NCBI GenBank assembly: GCA_019415525.1
Contig: DXZA01000056.1
Coordinates: 1 to 21,471, forward strand
DNA: 21,471 bases
Direction of reading: 5' to 3'
Source: Tyzzerella sp.
GTDB lineage: Bacteria > Bacillota > Clostridia > Lachnospirales > Anaerotignaceae
The notes under the pieces were generated by a model, which did not search any database, was not told the DNA's origin, and worked only from the letters and a program-made list of their open reading frames with translations. Shown here one piece after another: positions 15,764 through 21,471 of this stretch (the stretch's first letter is position 1; every line of letters starts with the position of its first letter). The position numbers and the translations under genes are program-made.

Positions 15764-15782
15764 TAAAGATGCTATTTTTCAA
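15754..15782 (-). promoter_or_regulatory. trpS promoter
   Basis: On the minus strand TTGAAA (15777-15782), a 17-bp spacer and TATACT (15754-15759) form a good sigma-A promoter. Transcription would start near 15747. The -10 box lies inside the dyad at 15745-15763. Confidence 0.7.
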
Positions 15783-15850
15783 TATTGTTTTTGTAACATA
15801 AATTTGAAATAAAGTATATTTTTATTAGTAAATAAATACATCCTTGTTAT

Positions 15851-15871
15851 GAAAACAGGGGGGAAGTTTTC
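15851..15871 (+). other. Small hairpin with G6 loop in the DAHP synthase leader
   Basis: GAAAAC (15851-15856) pairs with GTTTTC (15866-15871), exposing AGGGGGGAA in the loop, 19 nt before the start codon. The working ribosome-binding site AAAGGA lies after it. The exposed G-run is a possible contact for a C-rich RNA, but this is only suggestive. Confidence 0.4.
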
Positions 15872-15890
15872 AGAAAGGAATTTTAGAATT

Positions 15891-16919
15891 ATGAGTTTTA
15901 AATGTGTACAAGTTATACCATCTCCAGAAGAAATGCTTTCAGAGGTTTCAATGCCTGAAAACCTTAAAAAAATAAAAGCAGAAAGAGATGAAGAATTCAA
16001 AAGAATTGTAGAAGGCAAAAGCGATAAGTTCGTAGTAATAATCGGACCTTGTTCTGCAAGTGATGAAGATGCTGTTTGCGATTATGTTTCACGTCTTGCA
16101 AAAGTAAATGAAGAGGTTAAGGATAAACTCTTTATTGTACCTAGAGTATATACAAACAAACCAAGAACAACAGGTGAAGGATACAAAGGTATGCTTCATC
16201 AGCCAGACCCTGAAAAAGGTGCTAATATCTTAAAAGGTATAAAATCATTAAGAAAAATGCATATTCGTGCAATTTCTGAATCACACCTTACAGCGGCAGA
16301 CGAAATGCTTTATCCTGAAAATCTTGCTTATGTAGAAGACCTTCTTACATATATAGCAATAGGTGCTCGTTCAGTAGAAAATCAGCAGCATAGACTTGTT
16401 TCTAGTGGTGTTGATGTTCCTGTAGGTATGAAAAATCCTACAAGTGGTGACTTTACTGTTATGATGAATTCAATTCATGCAGCACAATCAAGTCATACAT
16501 TCCTTTATAGAGACCAAGAAGTTTCAACAACAGGAAATCCATATGCTCATGCAATACTTAGAGGTTCTGTAAATAAACATGGTCAAAGTATGCCAAACTA
16601 TCATTATGAAGACCTTGCTCTTGTATGTGAAATGTATCAGAAACATGGCCTTGAAAATCCATTTATAGTTGTTGATGCAAACCATGCAAATTCAAAGAAA
16701 ATATATTCAGAACAGCCTAGAATTATAGCTGAAATACTTCATAACCGTACATTAAATAAAGACCTTCATAAAATGGTTCGTGGTGTTATGGTTGAAAGCT
16801 ATATTGAAGAAGGTAGCCAAAAAGTTGGAGAACATATATATGGAAAATCTATTACAGATGCTTGTATTGGTTGGGATACAACAGAAAAACTTCTTCACTA
16901 TATTGCAGAACATGTATAA
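15891..16919 (+). CDS. aroF: 3-deoxy-7-phosphoheptulonate (DAHP) synthase, class I alpha (AroG/F/H type)
   Basis: This 342-residue enzyme condenses phosphoenolpyruvate with erythrose 4-phosphate, the first step of the shikimate pathway. Class I-alpha motifs are clear: IIGPCSASDEDAV (50-62), VPRVYTNKPRTTGEGYKGM (83-101, PEP- and phosphate-binding), SESHLTAADEML, GARSVENQQHR, GMKNPTSGDFTVMMNSIHAA and VDANHANSKK (metal-binding). The closest relatives in my memory are the E. coli-like feedback-sensitive enzymes rather than the AroA(G)-like I-beta type common in bacilli. Which aromatic amino acid inhibits it cannot be told here. I chose ATG 15891 with AAAGGA 11 nt before it. An in-frame ATG at 15849 lacks a ribosome-binding site and overlaps a leader hairpin. 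It is transcribed alone and ends at a bidirectional terminator. Confidence 0.93.
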   Translation: MSFKCVQVIPSPEEMLSEVSMPENLKKIKAERDEEFKRIVEGKSDKFVVIIGPCSASDEDAVCDYVSRLAKVNEEVKDKLFIVPRVYTNKPRTTGEGYKGMLHQPDPEKGANILKGIKSLRKMHIRAISESHLTAADEMLYPENLAYVEDLLTYIAIGARSVENQQHRLVSSGVDVPVGMKNPTSGDFTVMMNSIHAAQSSHTFLYRDQEVSTTGNPYAHAILRGSVNKHGQSMPNYHYEDLALVCEMYQKHGLENPFIVVDANHANSKKIYSEQPRIIAEILHNRTLNKDLHKMVRGVMVESYIEEGSQKVGEHIYGKSITDACIGWDTTEKLLHYIAEHV

Positions 16920-16926
16920 AAATATT

Positions 16927-16950
16927 AAGGACAACCTTTTGGTTGTCCTT
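16927..16950. terminator. Bidirectional terminator between aroF and the YbaK-like gene
   Basis: AAGGACAACC (16927-16936) and GGTTGTCCTT (16941-16950) form a 10-bp stem with a TTTT loop. A T-run follows on the plus strand, and A-rich sequence on the other side serves the convergent minus-strand gene, whose stop is at 16955. Confidence 0.9.
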
Positions 16951-16954
16951 TTTA

Positions 16955-17428
16955 TTATTCCCAATCTTTACAAATATCTACCCATCTTACACCATTTGAA
17001 ATTTCAAAAAGTTCATCACAAGAAAGAGCTATAGCAGAATTACTACTTCCACAAGCCGGATAAACTTTATCAAATCTTTTCATAGATATATCCATAAAAG
17101 CCTCAACCCCATAAGGTAACGCAAAAGGACAAACTCCCCCTATTGCATGACCTGTTTTTTCAAGTGTTTCTTCTGGAGATAACATTCTTGCTTTAAGACC
17201 AAATTCTTTTTTAAATTTTTTATTATCTATTTTCCCATCACCTGCTACACATATAACCATACAACCATCATCTTTTGTTTTTAACGCAAGAGTTTTTGTT
17301 ATTTTAGCAGGCTCAACACCAACAGCTTCTGCTGCAAGTTCAACAGTAGCACTTGAAACATCAAATTCCATTATATCTTTTTCTCTACCATATTTTTTGA
17401 GATATTCTCTAACATTTTCTATTGCCAT
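16955..17428 (-). CDS. ybaK: YbaK/ProX-family aminoacyl-tRNA deacylase
   Basis: This single-domain 157-residue protein is of the YbaK/EbsC family, freestanding editing domains that hydrolyse misacylated tRNAs (typically Cys-tRNA-Pro or Ala-tRNA-Pro) in the cytoplasm. Lys45 in AKITKTLALK is at the position of the catalytic lysine of bacterial YbaK, and GHAIGGVCPF (93-102) is the family glycine-rich loop. AACGSSN-like PACGSSNSAIALS (124-136) completes the pocket. The exact amino acid removed is not predictable. ATG 17428 has AGAGGG 7 nt upstream, and a G5 run precedes that. It is convergent with aroF. A terminator-like hairpin on the same strand lies about 60 nt upstream (17492-17529), so the gene may be under leader control. 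Confidence 0.88.
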   Translation of the reverse strand: MAIENVREYLKKYGREKDIMEFDVSSATVELAAEAVGVEPAKITKTLALKTKDDGCMVICVAGDGKIDNKKFKKEFGLKARMLSPEETLEKTGHAIGGVCPFALPYGVEAFMDISMKRFDKVYPACGSSNSAIALSCDELFEISNGVRWVDICKDWE

Positions 17429-17490
17429 TATTAATCCCTCTTTCCCCCGTTTTTAGTAAAATATAACACAGTAAAAAATATATTTCAACA

Positions 17491-17601
17491 TAAAAACAGA
17501 GCCGGATTGAAAGGGGGGCTCCGACTCTGAAAATGGGGTATTAAATTTCTGACGACATATCATCAGCGAAAAGACTTATTAATCTTTTCACATATATAAA
17601 C
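17491..17601 (-). ncRNA. Candidate structured RNA with intrinsic terminator (small RNA or ybaK leader)
   Basis: Read on the minus strand, a TATAAT (17613-17608, weak -35) is followed by three consecutive hairpins. The first is GAAAAGA/TCTTTTC (17589-17568). The second is CTGATGA/TCGTCAG (17566-17549), where a U-G wobble works only on this strand. The third is CAGAG.CGGA/TCCG.CTCTG (17529-17497), followed by TTTTT. The stretch is clearly richer in G and C than the surrounding spacer. Two segments stay unpaired and are C-rich: ACCCCA between hairpins two and three, and GCCCCCC in the terminator loop. I do not recognise a known RNA family. It may be a free small RNA of about 110 nt or an attenuated leader of the YbaK gene. 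Confidence 0.5.
17497..17529 (-). terminator. Terminator-like hairpin upstream of the YbaK-like gene
   Basis: CAGAG and CGGA pair with CTCTG and TCCG around a single mismatch, with a C6-containing loop. The stem is followed on the minus strand by five T (17496-17492). It lies 68 bp before the YbaK start, so it ends an upstream transcript or attenuates that gene. Confidence 0.6.
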
Positions 17602-17676
17602 GAAAGTATTATAAAAAAGTCTTATAAAATAATAAAAATTTTTGATATTTTTTTTGCACAAAAACGTATGTATTTG

Positions 17677-17685
17677 TGGTACAAT
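17677..17685 (+). promoter_or_regulatory. Extended -10 promoter of the aroC-lysA-LUD operon
   Basis: TGGTACAAT (17677-17685) is an extended -10 (TG, one base, TACAAT). The region 17 bp upstream gives only a poor -35 (CACAAA). The start would be near 17692, with a leader of about 28 nt. Confidence 0.5.
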
Positions 17686-17719
17686 ACATTTTGTATTAAA
17701 TTATAAGCGAGGTGCTAAT

Positions 17720-18820
17720 ATGTCAGGCTCGATTTTCGGCAGAAATTTTACAGTAACAACTTGGGGGGAATCTCATGGCAAAGCTTTGGGAGTTGTTATT
17801 GATGGGTGTCCCGCTGGAATTAATCTTTCAGAAGAAGATATACAGAAAGATATGGATAGAAGAAAACCTGGTTCAAATGCTTACGGCACAAAACGTAGCG
17901 AAAGCGATACAATACACATAATGTCAGGTGTCTTTGAAGGTAAAACAACAGGAACTCCTATTTCCCTTATGGTTTTTAATGAAGACCAACGTTCAAAAGA
18001 TTATTCTCAAATTTCAAAATGCTATCGTCCAGGGCATGCTGATTATACATTTGATGAAAAATATGGTTTTAGAGATTATCGTGGTGGTGGACGTTCTTCT
18101 GGTCGTGAAACTCTTGCAAGAGTTGCAGCAGGTGCTATAGCAAAAAAAATTCTCGAAGAATTAGGAATAAATATAGTTTCATATACATTTTCAATAGGCA
18201 ATATAGAAATTGACCATAATAATTTTGATATTAATGAAATTCCAAAAAATCCTATATATATGCCTGATAAAAATGCAGCAGAAAAAGCTTCCCAATTTCT
18301 TGATAAATGTATGAAAGAAGAAAACTCTGCTGGTGGTATAATAGAAACAGTTATAATAGGTATGCCAACAGGTGTTGGAGAACCTGTATTTGATAAACTT
18401 GATGCTATCTTAGGAAAAGCTATGTTTTCAATAGGTGCTGTTAAAGGTGTTGAAATAGGAGCAGGATTTAATGCATCACGTTCAACAGGCTTTGACAATA
18501 ACGATTTCTTTGAATATACTGATGGTAAAATATCAAAACTTACAAATAACGCTGGTGGTATTTTAGGTGGAATGAGTGATGGTTCTGATATAATAATAAG
18601 AACAGCTTTTAAACCTACTCCATCAATACACAAAACTCAAAAAACAATAACAAAGGATAATGAAAATATAGAAATAAATATAAAAGGTCGTCATGACCCT
18701 GTTATAGTTCCACGTGCAGTTGTTGTTACAGAAGCTATGGCAGCTATTGCAATTGTCGATTTATTATTTGCAAATATGTTTTCAAAAATTGAAAACATTA
18801 AAAATATATACAAAAGATAA
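17720..18820 (+). CDS. aroC: Chorismate synthase
   Basis: This 366-residue enzyme of normal length converts 5-enolpyruvylshikimate-3-phosphate to chorismate, the last common step to aromatic amino acids, using reduced FMN. Family signatures are FTVTTWGESHGKALGVVIDG (10-29), DRRKPG (46-51), RPGHADYTFDEKYGFRDYRG and GGGRSSGRETLARVAAGA around residue 120-138, and the C-terminal GRHDPVIVPRAVVV. The start ATG at 17720 has GAGGTG before it. An upstream in-frame start at 17642 would overlap the predicted promoter. It is the first gene of a plus-strand operon, 27 bp before lysA. DAHP synthase, the first step of the same pathway, lies about 800 bp upstream on the same strand, separated by the YbaK-like gene. 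Confidence 0.96.
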   Translation: MSGSIFGRNFTVTTWGESHGKALGVVIDGCPAGINLSEEDIQKDMDRRKPGSNAYGTKRSESDTIHIMSGVFEGKTTGTPISLMVFNEDQRSKDYSQISKCYRPGHADYTFDEKYGFRDYRGGGRSSGRETLARVAAGAIAKKILEELGINIVSYTFSIGNIEIDHNNFDINEIPKNPIYMPDKNAAEKASQFLDKCMKEENSAGGIIETVIIGMPTGVGEPVFDKLDAILGKAMFSIGAVKGVEIGAGFNASRSTGFDNNDFFEYTDGKISKLTNNAGGILGGMSDGSDIIIRTAFKPTPSIHKTQKTITKDNENIEINIKGRHDPVIVPRAVVVTEAMAAIAIVDLLFANMFSKIENIKNIYKR

Positions 18821-18847
18821 ATTTTTAAAAGTCGAAAGGAGAAATAT

Positions 18848-20110
18848 ATGCAGAAAGTATATACAAAAGTAACAGACAAATTAGATTTTTTTCAGGGTGT
18901 TGACCCTACTGAATTAGCTGAAAAATACGGTACTCCTCTTTATGTTTATAACGAAAGAATTTTACGTGAAAGATGCCGTGACCTTAAAAATCTTGTAACA
19001 TATCCAAACTTTGTTGTTGATTACAGTGCAAAAGCAAACGGAAACCTTGCATTCTTACAGATAGTAAAAAGCGAAGGTCTTGAAGTTGACGCTATGAGTC
19101 CTGGTGAAATTTACGTTGAAAAAATGGCTGGTTTTGAACCTCATGAAATTTTCTATATTTGTAACAATGTATCAGAAGAAGAAATGCTTTATGCTATAAA
19201 AGAAGGAGTCATAACAAGTGTCGATTCTCTTTCACAGCTTGAACAATACGGAAAACTTAATCCAGGTGGAGAAGTTGCTATTCGTTTCAATCCTGGTGTA
19301 GGTGCAGGTCACCATGAAAAAGTTGTAACAGCAGGAAAGAAAACAAAATTTGCAGTAGACCCTGAATTTATACCACAGGTTAAAGAAATACTTAAAAAAT
19401 ATAACCTTACTCTTATTGGTATAAATCAGCATATAGGTTCACTTTTTATGACAGGTGAAGCATTTGTTAAGAGTATTGGTTCACTTCTTGAAATAGCAAA
19501 ACAGTTTGAAAACCTTAAATTTATAGATATGGGTGGTGGATTTGGTATACCATATAAAAAAGAATTTGATGAATCCCCACTTGACCTTAAAGACCTTGGA
19601 AAACATATTGATGAAGCACTTTATAAATTTGCTGAAGAATATGGCTCACAGGTAACATTCAGAATTGAACCTGGTAGATATATTTCAGCTGAATGTAGCG
19701 TTCTTCTTGGAACAGTTCATGCTATAAAATATAATCATGACAAAAAATTTGTAGGTACAGATTTAGGTTTCAATGTTCTTCAAAGACCAATTATGTATGA
19801 TTCATACCATGGTATTGAAGTATTCAGAAAATCTGATATTAAATCTGAAAAAGAAGAAACTGTAACAGTTGTTGGTAATATTTGTGAAAGTGGAGATATT
19901 CTTGCAAAAGAGAGAACTCTTCCAGAAATATTTGAAAAAGATACTCTTTGTGTTCTTGATGCTGGTGCATATGGTTTTGCAATGAGCAGTAATTACAACA
20001 ACAGACTTCGTCCTGCCGAAGTACTTATAAGAGAAAATAATGAAGTTGTACTTATAAGAGAAAGAGATAATTTTGAAGATTTAACAAGACACTTCATTCC
20101 ATTAAAATAA
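18848..20110 (+). CDS. lysA: Diaminopimelate decarboxylase
   Basis: This 420-residue PLP enzyme of the alanine-racemase-fold decarboxylase family makes L-lysine from meso-diaminopimelate, the final step. Lys62 in DYSAKANGN forms the Schiff base, the PLP phosphate-binding glycines are in DMGGGFGIPY (227-236), IEPGRYISAE is at 273-282, and Cys346 in NICESGDILA is the conserved catalytic cysteine. AAAGGAG precedes ATG 18848. The gene sits between aroC (27-bp gap) and a LUD-domain gene (32-bp gap) without terminators, so one transcript is likely. Pairing of aroC and lysA mixes aromatic and lysine pathways, and no other lysine genes are nearby. Confidence 0.95.
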   Translation: MQKVYTKVTDKLDFFQGVDPTELAEKYGTPLYVYNERILRERCRDLKNLVTYPNFVVDYSAKANGNLAFLQIVKSEGLEVDAMSPGEIYVEKMAGFEPHEIFYICNNVSEEEMLYAIKEGVITSVDSLSQLEQYGKLNPGGEVAIRFNPGVGAGHHEKVVTAGKKTKFAVDPEFIPQVKEILKKYNLTLIGINQHIGSLFMTGEAFVKSIGSLLEIAKQFENLKFIDMGGGFGIPYKKEFDESPLDLKDLGKHIDEALYKFAEEYGSQVTFRIEPGRYISAECSVLLGTVHAIKYNHDKKFVGTDLGFNVLQRPIMYDSYHGIEVFRKSDIKSEKEETVTVVGNICESGDILAKERTLPEIFEKDTLCVLDAGAYGFAMSSNYNNRLRPAEVLIRENNEVVLIRERDNFEDLTRHFIPLK

Positions 20111-20142
20111 TTTTTTAAATTTTTTAAAAGGAGGCTATATAT

Positions 20143-20784
20143 ATGGCAACAACACCATTTGAAAAAAGAAATGAATTACTTGCAGAAAAGGTTATTAAAA
20201 ATCTTGAAAGCAGACATTTTGAAGCATATTATTGTGCTACAACAGAAGAAGCATTAAACAAAGCTTTAGAACTTATTCCTGAAGGAAGTTCAGTAACTTT
20301 CGGAGGCAGTGTAACAATAAGAGAATTAGGCCTTATCAAATCTCTTGAAGAAAAAAACTATACAGTTTACAATAGAGATTATGCAAAAAGTCCTGAAGAA
20401 TCAGCTGAAATTATGCGTAAAGCATTTACTTGCGATTATTTCTTAACAAGTGCAAATGCTATTTCTGAAGATGGCGAAATCGTAAATGTTGATGGTAATG
20501 GTAACAGAGTTGCTGCCATATGTTTTGGCCCTAAAAATGTCCTTGTTATTGCAGGAATGAATAAAATAGCAAAAGACCTTGATTCTGCAATAGTTAGAGC
20601 AAGAACAATAGCTGCACCTATAAATCAAATGAGATTTATGGGTAAAACAGCCTGTTCAGTAACTGGTGCTTGTGAAAATTGCAAATCAGCTGAATCTATA
20701 TGTTCACAGATTGTTACAACAAGACTTTCAAAACCTGCAAAAAGAATTAAAGTTATACTTGTAGGCGAAAACTACGGATTTTGA
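20143..20784 (+). CDS. LUD-domain protein (LutC-related) with C-terminal cysteine cluster
   Basis: This 213-residue protein of the LUD/DUF162 family has the fold of LutC and the C-terminal part of LutB from lactate oxidation operons. The family core is visible in IPEGSSVTFGGSVTIRELGL (45-64), DYFLTSANAISEDGEIVNVDGNGNRVAA (98-125) and GMNKIAKDLDSAIVRART (138-155). The C-terminus holds Cys171, Cys177, Cys180 and Cys187 (CX5CX2CX6C), a pattern suited to a metal or Fe-S site and known from stand-alone clostridial LUD proteins. The function of such stand-alone members is unproven, and LutA/LutB partners are absent here. AAAGGAGG precedes ATG 20143. Its position after lysA suggests co-transcription. 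A link with lactate metabolism in this organism is tempting but is not shown by the context. Confidence 0.85.
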   Translation: MATTPFEKRNELLAEKVIKNLESRHFEAYYCATTEEALNKALELIPEGSSVTFGGSVTIRELGLIKSLEEKNYTVYNRDYAKSPEESAEIMRKAFTCDYFLTSANAISEDGEIVNVDGNGNRVAAICFGPKNVLVIAGMNKIAKDLDSAIVRARTIAAPINQMRFMGKTACSVTGACENCKSAESICSQIVTTRLSKPAKRIKVILVGENYGF

Positions 20785-20788
20785 TAAT

Positions 20789-20822
20789 AAAAAGGATAAA
20801 CTCAAATGAGTTTATCCTTTTT
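20789..20822. terminator. Bidirectional terminator after the LUD gene
   Basis: Perfect 15-bp arms (20789-20803 with 20808-20822, GGATAAACTC core) and a 4-nt AAAT loop separate the operon from the convergent membrane protein gene, whose stop is at 20826. A and T tails exist on both sides. Confidence 0.92.
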
Positions 20823-20825
20823 AAA

Positions 20826-21434
20826 TTATTCTATTTCTAAAGTTTTAGAATTTATTGACAAAATAGTTCTTTCACCATTTTCACCATCTACATAAAAATT
20901 ATAATTTCCAAAATCTCCATTTCCTCTTCTAGTAATATTTATATGTTCTATATTATTATAACCATTTTGTTCAATAATTTTCTCACACTCCCCTATTGTT
21001 TTAAGACCAAATACTAAAGGAAATACCATATATACAAAAGATGATAATATGTAAATAAAAATAATAAGTTTTAAAACACCATTCTTACCTTCATTAAACT
21101 GACTAATACAAATTTTTTTAAATAAAACTCCCAAAATATAAAAAATACATACAATAGCATATATATATGTAAAAGGGTTATATAACAAGAACTTAATCAT
21201 CAATATAAAACATACAAAAATTATAATGTTTGCTATTATATTTGCTATTAATTTATTTTCTTTTGGCTTCTTTTGAAAATACTGCACTCCTAATATAACA
21301 GGTAAAAATATAAAAAATACATTTCCTGACATATTAAAAGCACCTTCATAATTATCTTTTGTATATAAATAACAACATATAAATATAATAAAAGAACAGA
21401 TAGCAAGTAGAATTAAAATTTTTCTATTTTTCAT
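20826..21434 (-). CDS. Hypothetical membrane protein with small soluble C-terminal domain
   Basis: I do not recognise a family for this 202-residue protein. It has about five hydrophobic helices: residues about 6-25, 36-52, 66-86, 89-108 and 122-145. A polar C-terminal region of about 55 residues (GECEKIIEQNGYNNIEHINI, then NYNFYVDGENGERTILSINSKTLEIE) follows. This tail has a beta-rich, PepSY-like or lipoprotein-like look and an ending that is suggestive of a small secreted domain. It is very AT-rich. I chose ATG 21434 with AAGGGTG upstream; the GTG at 21443 is part of that site. The promoter is outside or at the window edge. No function can be assigned. Confidence 0.65.
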   Translation of the reverse strand: MKNRKILILLAICSFIIFICCYLYTKDNYEGAFNMSGNVFFIFLPVILGVQYFQKKPKENKLIANIIANIIIFVCFILMIKFLLYNPFTYIYAIVCIFYILGVLFKKICISQFNEGKNGVLKLIIFIYILSSFVYMVFPLVFGLKTIGECEKIIEQNGYNNIEHINITRRGNGDFGNYNFYVDGENGERTILSINSKTLEIE

Positions 21435-21471
21435 ATATATCACCCTTCATCAATAATATTATCTATATACT

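Noticed and set aside
15769..15801. Ten-residue leader peptide MLFFNIVFVT with three Phe codons before DAHP synthase
   Set aside because: No ribosome-binding site, no downstream terminator or anti-terminator pair; Phe codons are expected by chance in T-rich DNA.
15849..15890. Longer start for DAHP synthase at 15849
   Set aside because: No ribosome-binding site precedes it, the extra 14 residues are not typical, and the stretch forms a leader hairpin.
17549..17570. Hammerhead ribozyme core (CTGATGA on the minus strand)
   Set aside because: The matching GAAA strand and stems II and III are missing; the CTGATGA forms an ordinary hairpin with TCGTCAG instead.
17642..17719. Longer start for chorismate synthase at 17642
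   Set aside because: The extension overlaps the extended -10 promoter, and MSGSIFGRNF is the family N-terminus with a ribosome-binding site.
1..21471. Mobile elements, CRISPR arrays, toxin-antitoxin pairs, tRNA or rRNA genes
   Set aside because: No transposase or integrase fragments, no regularly spaced repeats, and no tRNA cloverleaf seen by eye on either strand; an exhaustive search was not possible.

Overview
The window is a low-GC, gene-dense bacterial chromosome segment from an anaerobic Firmicute of class Clostridia. Leaders are AT-rich, Shine-Dalgarno sites are AGGAGG-like, and intrinsic terminators are frequent. The best clue to identity is a lactoyl-CoA dehydratase/propionate CoA-transferase operon whose proteins closely resemble, from memory, those of Clostridium (Anaerotignum) propionicum. 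An Anaerotignum-like gut or anaerobic fermenter is therefore likely; the species cannot be fixed from the sequence alone. I saw no mobile element, CRISPR array, rRNA or tRNA.

Layout. From 1 to 7128 everything is on the minus strand and is read right to left. The acrylate-pathway operon comes first: lcdC activator (7128-6352), lcdA (6334-5063), lcdB (5041-3920), an internal hairpin (3887-3852), pct (3815-2250) and a terminator (2240-2210). A YkvI-type membrane transporter with its own strong promoter follows (1974-838), then a truncated old-yellow-enzyme-like flavoprotein that runs off the left edge (750-1). Together the operon activates lactate to lactoyl-CoA and dehydrates it to acryloyl-CoA. 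The acryloyl-CoA reductase is not in this window.

From 7677 to 13210 (minus) lie an archaeal-type phosphoglycerate mutase family gene and a three-gene MacB-like ABC system: ATPase, large secreted membrane-anchored repeat protein, and FtsX/MacB permease. From 13350 to 14554 (minus) lies a queuosine-precursor salvage module: a QueL-like radical SAM protein and a QueT-type ECF substrate-binding component. They overlap by ATGA and are preceded by a recognisable preQ1-I riboswitch whose pseudoknot includes the start of the queL ribosome-binding site. The riboswitch starts 8 nt after the end of trpS (15623-14619).

From 15700 rightwards the window carries amino-acid biosynthesis. DAHP synthase (15891-16919, plus) is divergent from trpS, and the two promoters overlap head-on at a 19-bp dyad. 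A YbaK-type editing deacylase (minus, 17428-16955) follows. A probable operon (plus) then runs aroC, lysA, and a LUD-domain protein. A hypothetical membrane protein ends the window (minus).

The least explained element is a compact, GC-richer, hairpin-dense stretch at about 17490-17601, read on the minus strand. It looks like a roughly 110-nt RNA ending in an intrinsic terminator, with two unpaired C-rich motifs. It could be an undescribed small RNA or a terminator-controlled leader of the YbaK gene.
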